A stretch of DNA of 5,987 nucleotides from Prevotellaceae bacterium UBA4359 (GTDB taxonomy: Bacteria; Bacteroidota; Bacteroidia; Bacteroidales; Bacteroidaceae): positions 88,372 through 94,358 of the forward strand of contig DGSP01000059.1 of assembly GCA_002393555.1 (NCBI GenBank), given 5' to 3'. The first letter of the stretch is position 1; every line of letters starts with the position of its first letter. Made by a program: the position numbers and the translations under genes. Under the pieces are notes generated by a model. The model saw nothing but the letters and a program-made list of their open reading frames with translations. It ran no database searches and was not told the origin of the DNA. Shown here in pieces: positions 1 through 5,860 of the stretch.

Positions 1-51
1 AAACAAGCCGCTTGCGGCAACACATAAAAAAGAGAATCGCCCTCGGCGATG
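1..51. repeat. Direct repeat copy 1 with two hairpins (intergenic)
   Basis: This copy matches 158-210 almost base for base over its first 33 positions, then with a 2-nt indel and two substitutions. It contains two self-complementary parts. The first is GCCGCTTGCGGC (8-19), which folds as GCCG-CTTG-CGGC, a CUUG tetraloop closed by G-C. The second is ATCGCC-CTC-GGCGAT (36-50), a perfect 6-bp stem. The copy touches the window edge and could extend further left. It is likely a dispersed intergenic element of the genome; its function is unknown. Confidence 0.8.
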
Positions 52-72
52 AGGATAAAGAAACAAATTAGC

Positions 73-139
73 ATAATTAGAATAATTTTATCCACAAATT
101 ATAATTATAGAAATTAGTGACCAGAATTATTCCAATTAT
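73..139. repeat. Imperfect AT-rich inverted repeat
   Basis: The 15-nt left arm ATAATTAGAATAATT (73-87) is complementary to AATTATTCCAATTAT (125-139) with one mismatch. The arms flank AT-rich sequence between the two direct-repeat copies. The words 'ggaataa' and 'gt(g/c)ac..aatt' on the complementary strand resemble the inverted repeat at 5328-5400, so the two may be degenerate members of one intergenic family. AT-rich composition makes such matches partly expected by chance. Confidence 0.4.
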
Positions 140-157
140 ATTAATTAGTTTCAGAAA

Positions 158-210
158 AAACAAGCCGCTTGCGGCAACACATAAAAAAGAAAAAATCGTC
201 CTCAGCGATG
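158..210. repeat. Direct repeat copy 2, second hairpin degraded
   Basis: This is the second copy of the element at 1-51, starting 157 bp downstream. The GCCG-CTTG-CGGC hairpin (165-176) is unchanged. The second stem now reads ATCGTC-CTC-AGCGAT (195-209); the changes replace two G-C pairs by a T-G wobble and a C-A mismatch, so this stem is weakened. Two extra A's lie in the A-rich linker. The run from 211 to 336 is AT-rich, contains no convincing gene, and repeats the word TTTCTGTG around 236-256. Confidence 0.8.
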
Positions 211-336
211 GATTTTCCTAAAAATGTATCTGTGAATTTCTGTGCTTTCTGTGTGAGAAAAAATCCTTCGTTTTCTCTGTCTTTTTCGTTCAGAAGTAGC
301 AAAAAACAAAGAAAATGTAACATTTCTTTAGAAAAA

Positions 337-368
337 TTTGCAAAAATAAAAGAAAGGTCGTACATTTG
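337..368 (+). promoter_or_regulatory. Bacteroidota sigma-ABfr-type promoter
   Basis: TTTG at 337-340 is followed by exactly 20 bp and then TACATTTG at 361-368. This matches the Bacteroides -33/-7 consensus TTTG-N19-21-TAnnTTTG at every fixed position. The -33 TTTG is also half of the palindrome TTTGCAAA (337-344). Transcription would start near 373-376, pointing at the large gene at 651 and giving a leader of about 275 nt. I found no comparable match between 583 and 650, so this is the best candidate promoter for that gene. Confidence 0.7.
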
Positions 369-374
369 GCCACT

Positions 375-650
375 AAATACATTTTAAGATGACCAAAACC
401 CAACATCGGAACAGCGTCCTGATGGTAGCACCTCGACTGCTCAATGCCACACACCTCATCGTGCGCGGCCTCTTCGCTGTTGTCAAAAATGGGGGGTATT
501 TCGTCCAGCCGGTAACCGCACCTGCGGAACACATACATTCAGCCCATGAAAGAGTCACTGGCTCCTTCATGGGCTGAATGTGTTACCTCATGCGCGTACA
601 TAATATAATAAAATAACATATTATCAACTTTTTATTAACAACATCTATTT
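375..650 (+). other. Long structured 5' leader with candidate upstream ORF
   Basis: This stretch lies between the predicted transcription start and the start codon at 651. Its first two thirds are clearly more GC-rich than the DNA on either side. It contains an open frame 389-577 (ATG at 389, TGA at 575-577) encoding 62 residues, beginning MTKTQHRNSVLMVAP. I do not recognise it and see no ribosome binding site, and the opposite strand is also open, so I do not call it a gene. Other elements are a small CCGC-ACCT-GCGG hairpin (516-527), a run of six G's (491-496), and the major hairpin at 533-583. From 596 to 650 the sequence is AT-rich and unstructured, as usual just ahead of a Bacteroidota start codon. 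Confidence 0.45.
533..583 (+). promoter_or_regulatory. Long perfect-arm hairpin in the leader
   Basis: The 15-nt arm CATTCAGCCCATGAA (536-550) is perfectly complementary to TTCATGGGCTGAATG (566-580). Three more outer pairs (533-535 with 581-583, one of them T-G) extend the stem. Inside, an A-C mismatch is followed by GAGTC pairing with GGCTC (one T-G wobble), closing on an ACT loop. No T-tract follows on either strand, so it is not a textbook intrinsic terminator. It sits about 70 nt ahead of the start codon. It could act as an attenuator, an mRNA-stability element, a protein or RNA processing site, or the terminator of an unseen transcript. Confidence 0.8.
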
Positions 651-3600
651 ATGAAACGAAAACTACTTTTGGCGGTACTATGTGTCGTCGGTGCGTTGGG
701 CTTTAAGGCGCAGGCACAGATTGTGAGTGGTACCACGTACTACTTGCAGAACAAGGCATCAGGGAGATTCATTTCCAGTGGATATGGCTGGTTCACTCGT
801 TCAACACTTTCTCCTGTGTTGGATTATCCTTTCCAACTAAATGCTTCTGGTGACGGTTACATCCTCAAAGTTGTCGGCAGCAACCAGTTGGGACATAACT
901 TGTACGTGGATAATGGTGACAATAATGTATGGACTGTGACAGCCGTGGCAGGTGAAGAAAATGTTTATACAATTGCTAATGGCTCAAAGTATCTGGGTTC
1001 CGATGGTTCATTCGTACTCTCTGGTTCGTTGACTGCCACATCGGATGCTGCAAAGTGGTATATTCGTACAAAGGATGACTATTTGGCCATGTTTGCTGAT
1101 GCATCGGCTGAAAATCCTGTAGATGCTTCTTTCTATATCACGGGTCCCTCTTACGACTATACAGACCCCAACCGCAACGAAGCTTGGACGATGAGCGGCT
1201 TTGGCGCAAGTACTGAACTTAAACGTGGTAGTGGAACAACGGCCATTAACCCATATGTGGTAGAGCGTTATAATGGAACAGGCTCCATTAAACAGACGCT
1301 GACTGGTTTGAAAAAAGGTATGTATGGTGTGAGTGTCTATGGTTTCTATCGTGCTGGTAACAACAATGCCGCTACAGCAGCACGTGCAGCAGGTACTGAG
1401 GCTCAGAATGCTATCATGTATGCTGGTACGGTGGAGAAGCCTCTGAAGTCTGTCTATGACGAGGCAAAGTCAAGTTCTGTCGCTGGTTCGTTCAACACCA
1501 GCACAAATGCAGGCTATGTGCCTAATGCTCGTTCTACAGCCGGCGAGGCTTTTGCCAATGGTTACTACAAGAACACCATCTATGTGTATGTGGATGCTGA
1601 TGATGCCTCTCTTGAAATTGGTGTTAAGAAAGATGCGACGATTGCCGATGACTGGACCGTCATCGACAACTGGTGCATGACTTATTATGGCGAAGAAGAA
1701 CTCTCTGCTACAGAAATTGAACTTGCAGCATCGGTTAAAGCCTACAACGAGGCTCTTGCTGCCGCTCAGGCTTACCTGTCTGTTGATATGTTCGGTGCTG
1801 ACAAGACTGTTCTCAACAAAGCCATCTCTGACAACACCATCGACCTGGGCGGTTCAGTGACAGAGGAGCAGTTGACTACAGCAGCCGCCAACCTGAATGC
1901 CGCTGCTGCCGCTGCTGCAACTGCCGCAGCCAAGTATGCCACATACAACACTGCTGTCACTACTATCAATGGCGGTACAAACGTTGACCTCACCTCCCTC
2001 ATAGTGAACCCATCGTTTGAAAGCAATTTTGTTGGTTGGACCAACAGCGGTTTAGCCGCTCAGTCTAATACATCTTTTGGCAAGACTGGCAGTATTTATG
2101 CTGAAAAATGGGAACCCAATGGAACATTCGGTGTTTCGCAGACAATTGGTGCACTCCCCGCTGGTCTTTACGAACTTACAGCAGATGTAAAGGCTCGTAG
2201 TGTGACTTCTGCCAAGGTGTTTGCTGCTGGCATTGAACAGACTGTGACGATAGGTGATGTACAGAACACTTATACTGTTAGTTTCGCACTCGACGACAAG
2301 GCTGAGGCTTTGATTGGCTTCGAAGGTGTAGGTACAGGTGCTGGTAGCAGTTGGCTCTGCGTGGACAACTTCACGCTGAAGTACGTGGGTGCTCTGCCCA
2401 GCGAGTTGAAAGCCGTAGAAGGCAAGATGAATGCTGCTGTTGCTGCTGCTCAGACCACAGCCGTTGAAGCCTACAACACTACACAGAATGTGGCCAACTA
2501 CAATGCTGCTCAGGCTGCTATTGCCAATGCTCGGGCTTCTGTGGCAGCATACGCAACTGCTGATGCTGCTATTGCTGATGCCAAGGCATTGCAGACCGGC
2601 AATAATTTTGTGACTCCTGCTGCTGCTACAACATTTGCTGAGGCTATTGCAAATATTGAGACTCCTTATAAAGAGGGTACTCTCGCTGATGCTGATGCCG
2701 CTGTTGCAGGCAACACACTGGGCGTGGCTGCTGTGGGTTGGCATGCTGCGGCTACCAATACTCCAGCATCAAACTATATGATTAGTGCATGGCCCAACAA
2801 TTACACAATTAACGACTGGTCTGTGGAAGGTGTGAGCGATGGTTCTAACTTCCTCGTTCCTTTCTTCCAGGATTGGATTGCAGATGAAAAGAATCTTGAC
2901 GCAAAGACTTTGACGGGTACGTTGACCGGTCTTGACAATGGTCTCTATGAGGTTTCAGCATGGGTGCGAGTACGTGCTATAAATGGAACTAATGCAGCAG
3001 ATGTTACAGGTATCACAATGGACGTGAACGGTGGTGGCGAAGGCGACTATGCTGCTGTTGACGTGACTGAAGGCACTCCAGTGGGTACGACTCAGTTCCA
3101 GTTGGGTACTTACACAGCCAAAGGTCTTGTGAAGAATGGTACACTCACTGTAAACTTCAACGTGCTCAGCACTTGCTCTAGTTCTTGGCTCTCGTTCAAG
3201 AATGTGAAGTACACGAAGGTACGCGACCTGACCCCAGAAGAGGCATTCGTTGCTGCTACAGCAGAAGACTATGCAGCCTTGAACGAGGCTATCAACACTT
3301 ATGTGTTTGGTTTTGATGCTACCGAATACGCTCCTTACAACAACATTGATGCAGCCAAGGCTATCGCTGCAGCCAAGGCTATTGACCAAACTGCCAACAA
3401 TTCTCAGGAGGATGTGCAGGCTGCAACTGCTGCTATCACTGGTGCTACTTGGACTGCTAACCAAACAGAGGTGAACGCTGTCTTCGACGGCTCATTTGAG
3501 TCTGATTACAGCGGACAGGATGGCAACATCAATCCTATTGGCTGGCAGCGTGTAAAGGGTGCTGCTGCCGATGGTTACAATGTGCGCTACATGGGCGGTA

Positions 3601-5309
3601 CTAACGCAGGCTTGAATGCCACTTCTTCTAAGAAGGCTCTCTTCACCAAGCAGTCAGCCTACTATGGCTATGCTGATTGCTACACGATGCCTCTGAAGGC
3701 CGACACTTATTATAAGATTACATTCGTATATGGTGGCTGGGGCGACTGCAAGAAGGATGGTTATGTAAGCATGGCTGCTCCCGACGGCTCCGCTGTTACT
3801 CTTTCTGCAACAGACCTGCCTGTGGATGCAACCAATGCTGATGCTGACGTAAATGCATGGAAATCTTATTCAGCAATCTTCAAGACAGGTGAAGCAGGCG
3901 ATTATGTGCTTGGTCTCCGCAAAAAGAACTACGACACGAGTGGCCAGAGCCAGTATGTGTATGGTGACATCAAGCTTTTCCGTGCTGCAGAAGATGATAT
4001 TTGCGAAACAATCTTGGCAGAGGCATACGCTCTCTATGAAAATACAGAGGTTCCAGAAGCCAATATCGGTACTGGTGCTTTCCAGTATAATGAGGAAAAG
4101 ATTAACACCTATAAAAATTACGTTCAAACGTATGCAACCTATGACAAGGAGACACTGAAGGCCGTTTTGAAGGCACAAGATAAGTGGAATTCGACTTACT
4201 TATCTGAGACACTTGATGTTATTAAAGCATTTGTTGCCGACATGCAGACGCTAAACGCTCCTGCCGATGGTCAACTCTTCAACATCATCCTTACTTATGC
4301 TGGTTGGACTTACGACAACAAGGCTATGACGTTCATTGCAAATGACCGCACGGATCAGGGCAACTACAACATCAAGTACTCCGCCGAGGCTAATCAGAAC
4401 CTTGCTCAAGCCTTCACTTTCACGAAGGTAGAAGGCAACCAGTATCTGTTGAGCCAGATTGATGCCGATGGCAATGTTCGCTATTTAACCGATGGTAAGA
4501 CTGGTTATGGCTCTGGTGATGGTTCAGGTATCCGTACCACTACAGATGCAGAGAAGGCTGCTGCGTTCACAATTATAGCCACTTCTACAGATGGTGTTTA
4601 CAACATCTATAATAATGTGAAAGGTGGCTGCATCGGTTCTCAAGATGCAGGTGTCTTTACTGTGAACTCTCATATCGACTTCAACATCGTTGAGACCCAC
4701 AAGCCTTCTATCACCATCAACACAACAGAGGCTGGCTATGGTACTGTAATGCTTCCATTCGCTGTGGCTGCGATTCCATCGGGCGTAAATGTTTACTCTT
4801 GCGATGCTGTGAATGGTACCACACTGACTCTCACTGAGGTTAATGCTATCGAGGCCAACAAGCCATACATCATCGAAGGTGAATGGGACGAGACGCTGAC
4901 TGGTGATGCACAGGGTACTGCTCTGACTTACAAGGAAGGTCTGCTCACAGGTGTTTATGCAAGAACTGAGGCTCCCATTGGCTCTTACGTGCTGCAGAAT
5001 CAGGACGGCAAGGTTGCATTCTATGTAGTGACTGCTGGTCAAGACGATGCAGGTGCACCTTCCAACAATTCGGGTCTCTACGTTTCTGACAACCATGCTT
5101 ACCTCACCGCTCCTGCTAATGGTGCCAACGTTCGCGGCTTCTTCTTCCCCGAAAGTGGCGATGCAACTGGCATTGCTGGTATCGAGGCTCTGACTTCTGG
5201 CAACTACGATGCCATTTACACCGCTGGCGGTGCGAAGGTGGAGAGCCTGCAGAAGGGCCTGAACATCGTGGTGAAGGACGGTAAGTCTTACAAGATTTTC
5301 GTGAAGTAA
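651..5309 (+). CDS. Large modular secreted adhesin-like protein with jelly-roll repeats and T9SS-like tail
   Basis: This encodes 1552 residues. A Sec signal peptide (1-22, basic MKRK then a hydrophobic core) ends AQA|Q. The Cys at 11 lacks a lipobox, so it is not a lipoprotein. Residues 24-145 (YYLQNKASGRF..KYLGSDG) look like a ricin-type beta-trefoil. Four beta-sandwich modules follow at about 150-347, 449-580, 690-857 and 938-1112. They share a central strand motif (LTGLKKGMYGVSVY 217-230, IGALPAGLYELTA 499-511, LTGLDNGLYEVSA 758-770, MPLKADTYYKITF 1013-1025) and similar closing strands such as LCVDNFTLKYVG (569-580). Ala-rich helical spacers resembling FIVAR repeats lie at 351-445, 581-689, 858-935 and 1113-1205. 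A second trefoil-like region spans 1206-1350. A Bacteroidales beta module with YGTVMLPFAV (1363-1372) precedes GDATGI and a short T9SS-like tail (1508-1552, KGLNIVVKDGKSYKIFVK). Family knowledge suggests cell-surface glycan or polymer binding; no enzyme domain is visible. The start is fixed by the signal peptide. Domain assignments are by eye; the specific ligand is unknown. Confidence 0.93.
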   Translation: MKRKLLLAVLCVVGALGFKAQAQIVSGTTYYLQNKASGRFISSGYGWFTRSTLSPVLDYPFQLNASGDGYILKVVGSNQLGHNLYVDNGDNNVWTVTAVAGEENVYTIANGSKYLGSDGSFVLSGSLTATSDAAKWYIRTKDDYLAMFADASAENPVDASFYITGPSYDYTDPNRNEAWTMSGFGASTELKRGSGTTAINPYVVERYNGTGSIKQTLTGLKKGMYGVSVYGFYRAGNNNAATAARAAGTEAQNAIMYAGTVEKPLKSVYDEAKSSSVAGSFNTSTNAGYVPNARSTAGEAFANGYYKNTIYVYVDADDASLEIGVKKDATIADDWTVIDNWCMTYYGEEELSATEIELAASVKAYNEALAAAQAYLSVDMFGADKTVLNKAISDNTIDLGGSVTEEQLTTAAANLNAAAAAAATAAAKYATYNTAVTTINGGTNVDLTSLIVNPSFESNFVGWTNSGLAAQSNTSFGKTGSIYAEKWEPNGTFGVSQTIGALPAGLYELTADVKARSVTSAKVFAAGIEQTVTIGDVQNTYTVSFALDDKAEALIGFEGVGTGAGSSWLCVDNFTLKYVGALPSELKAVEGKMNAAVAAAQTTAVEAYNTTQNVANYNAAQAAIANARASVAAYATADAAIADAKALQTGNNFVTPAAATTFAEAIANIETPYKEGTLADADAAVAGNTLGVAAVGWHAAATNTPASNYMISAWPNNYTINDWSVEGVSDGSNFLVPFFQDWIADEKNLDAKTLTGTLTGLDNGLYEVSAWVRVRAINGTNAADVTGITMDVNGGGEGDYAAVDVTEGTPVGTTQFQLGTYTAKGLVKNGTLTVNFNVLSTCSSSWLSFKNVKYTKVRDLTPEEAFVAATAEDYAALNEAINTYVFGFDATEYAPYNNIDAAKAIAAAKAIDQTANNSQEDVQAATAAITGATWTANQTEVNAVFDGSFESDYSGQDGNINPIGWQRVKGAAADGYNVRYMGGTNAGLNATSSKKALFTKQSAYYGYADCYTMPLKADTYYKITFVYGGWGDCKKDGYVSMAAPDGSAVTLSATDLPVDATNADADVNAWKSYSAIFKTGEAGDYVLGLRKKNYDTSGQSQYVYGDIKLFRAAEDDICETILAEAYALYENTEVPEANIGTGAFQYNEEKINTYKNYVQTYATYDKETLKAVLKAQDKWNSTYLSETLDVIKAFVADMQTLNAPADGQLFNIILTYAGWTYDNKAMTFIANDRTDQGNYNIKYSAEANQNLAQAFTFTKVEGNQYLLSQIDADGNVRYLTDGKTGYGSGDGSGIRTTTDAEKAAAFTIIATSTDGVYNIYNNVKGGCIGSQDAGVFTVNSHIDFNIVETHKPSITINTTEAGYGTVMLPFAVAAIPSGVNVYSCDAVNGTTLTLTEVNAIEANKPYIIEGEWDETLTGDAQGTALTYKEGLLTGVYARTEAPIGSYVLQNQDGKVAFYVVTAGQDDAGAPSNNSGLYVSDNHAYLTAPANGANVRGFFFPESGDATGIAGIEALTSGNYDAIYTAGGAKVESLQKGLNIVVKDGKSYKIFVK
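3351..3386 (+). repeat. Tandem 18-bp repeat within the large gene
   Basis: GCAGCCAAGGCTATCGCT (3351-3368) is followed directly by GCAGCCAAGGCTATTGAC (3369-3386). The first 14 bases are identical. In frame this gives AAKAIA-AAKAID (residues 901-912) in the third helical spacer, between beta-sandwich modules 3 and 4. The near identity at synonymous positions suggests a recent in-frame duplication that lengthened the helix. Confidence 0.85.
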
Positions 5310-5327
5310 CCGTAAAATAATTCAAGT

Positions 5328-5400
5328 AAAATTCGTGGCTAATTGATGGATATTCGTGTTGGAATAAAACATAAATTACCACAAATTAACCACGAATTTT
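5328..5400. repeat. Intergenic inverted repeat with 'aattcgtgg' arms
   Basis: AAAATTCGTGGCTAATT (5328-5344) pairs with AATTAACCACGAATTTT (5384-5400) over 17 nt with a single C-A mismatch; the spacer is 39 nt. It begins 18 bp after the stop codon of the large gene and ends 52 bp before the small gene. The spacer repeats the core as ATTCGTGTT (5352-5360). 'aattcgtgg'-type words are common between genes in Bacteroidales, so this is probably a dispersed element. It might also act as a transcript 3' end, since the 3' arm ends in TTTT, but the loop is long for a terminator. Confidence 0.65.
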
Positions 5401-5452
5401 CAAGAATTTGTAGGAAGTAAAATTAGATGATTAAACTCTAAAAAAGAAACTT

Positions 5453-5635
5453 ATGAAAAAGACATATTTGCAACCCCAAATGGGCATTTATGCCATCGAA
5501 GCGGAAAGCCTGATTTGCCTTTCGATGAGTAGCAATCCTGCCGATAAGAACAAGCCTGCCCTTGGCAACGAGCGCTTCATCATCGAAGACATGGAGAATG
5601 AGGCTGCCGCTGCCGGCGAGGAAGACCTGTGGTAA
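5453..5635 (+). CDS. Small 'MKKTY..P' peptide, 60 residues, function unknown
   Basis: The start (MKKTYLQPQMGIYAIEAE) matches, from memory, a pattern seen in many short, mostly unannotated Bacteroidales proteins: MKK(T/K)Y..P, then a short hydrophobic stretch ending L.C.S or L..S, then a variable tail. Here the middle reads SLICLSMSS (residues 19-27). The tail is strongly acidic with an Ala run, ending EEDLW with a terminal Trp. There is no standard signal peptide or transmembrane helix. An A-rich sequence (AAAAAAGAAAC) precedes the ATG, as is usual in this phylum. It lies 143 bp after the large gene on the same strand, with an inverted repeat between them, so co-transcription is possible but not shown. 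I found no good TTTG/TAnnTTTG pair just upstream. It could be a secreted or processed peptide, a small regulator, or an accessory to the surface protein; none of these can be chosen from sequence. Confidence 0.75.
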   Translation: MKKTYLQPQMGIYAIEAESLICLSMSSNPADKNKPALGNERFIIEDMENEAAAAGEEDLW

Positions 5636-5726
5636 AGAAAAGACTCTCCTGATTTCACGCTGAAATTGGGGGGACAAAACGCGCTTTCTCTGTGCGGTGA
5701 ATGTGCTGCACGGATGCAATGATAGG

Positions 5727-5761
5727 CATGTGCCTCGCTACCTTGTGTGGCGAGGCACATG
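5727..5761 (+). terminator. Long terminator-like hairpin without a T-tract
   Basis: CATGTGCCTCGCTAC (5727-5741) pairs with GTGGCGAGGCACATG (5747-5761) along all 15 positions, with one T-G wobble, around a CTTGT loop. It lies 91 bp after the stop codon of the small gene. Neither strand has a T-run after the stem, so canonical intrinsic termination is uncertain. It may mark the mRNA 3' end, or act in both directions. A weaker ATTTCA-CGC-TGAAAT stem (5652-5666) followed by six G's (5668-5673) lies upstream of it. Confidence 0.6.
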
Positions 5762-5798
5762 ACATGAAGGAATCTTCCGTGAGTTTCATGTGCGGAAG
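5762..5798 (+). other. Two overlapping, mutually exclusive hairpins
   Basis: ACATGAA (5762-5768) can pair with TTCATGT (5785-5791). CTTCCG (5774-5779) can pair with CGGAAG (5793-5798). The arms interleave, so both stems cannot form as simple hairpins. A pseudoknot would leave only one nucleotide to cross the 7-bp stem, which is sterically unlikely. GGAA-TC-TTCC (5769-5778) can also fold inside the first loop. The block directly abuts the terminator-like hairpin at 5727-5761. Confidence 0.5.
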
Positions 5799-5816
5799 TG
5801 TATTAACGTGAGAAAA

Positions 5817-5851
5817 CAAAGACTTGTCTTTGGGTTTGCCTCTCCGAGGCA
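5817..5851. other. Two small adjacent hairpins
   Basis: CAAAGA-CTTG-TCTTTG (5817-5832) is a perfect 6-bp stem on a CTTG loop. TGCCTC-TCC-GAGGCA (5837-5851) is a perfect 6-bp stem on a 3-nt loop. No T-tract follows either. They lie in the gene-free region after the small gene and may belong to an intergenic element or to the leader of a gene beyond the window. Confidence 0.5.
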
Positions 5852-5860
5852 GAAATCATA

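Noticed and set aside
341..348. Minus-strand promoter -7 element (CAAAAATA read in reverse as TATTTTTG)
   Set aside because: It has no TTTG at the required 19-21 bp distance on that strand and arises from the TTTGCAAA palindrome of the plus-strand promoter.
141..570. Minus-strand frames across 141-365, 290-538 and 373-570
   Set aside because: The first two read through the AT-rich promoter region as Phe/Leu-rich nonsense. The GC-richer part (roughly 390-540) gives a soluble-looking stretch but no known family, and it lies within the leader of the plus-strand gene.
681..683. Lipoprotein anchoring via Cys11 in the signal sequence
   Set aside because: The residues before it (AVL) do not form a lipobox, which needs G/A/S just before Cys. 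The AQA|Q site at residues 20-23 fits signal peptidase I.
2052..2744. 230-residue open frame on the minus strand inside the large gene
   Set aside because: It mirrors the Ala-rich GCT/GCA codons of the plus-strand gene (giving Ser, Cys and Ala-type codons on the other strand). It has no signal, motif or ribosome site, and the plus-strand frame is clearly coding.
2955..5096. Further antisense open frames (2955-3464, 3870-4178, 4524-5096) within the large gene
   Set aside because: Cys/Ser/Ile-rich translations with no recognisable domains are expected shadows of the plus-strand codon bias.
5438..5760. Minus-strand frames over the small gene and its downstream hairpin
   Set aside because: They overlap the small plus-strand gene almost completely, run through the hairpin, and have no start context or recognisable family.
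5762..5798. H-type pseudoknot
   Set aside because: The single nucleotide (5792) available to cross a 7-bp stem is too short; alternative hairpins are more plausible.
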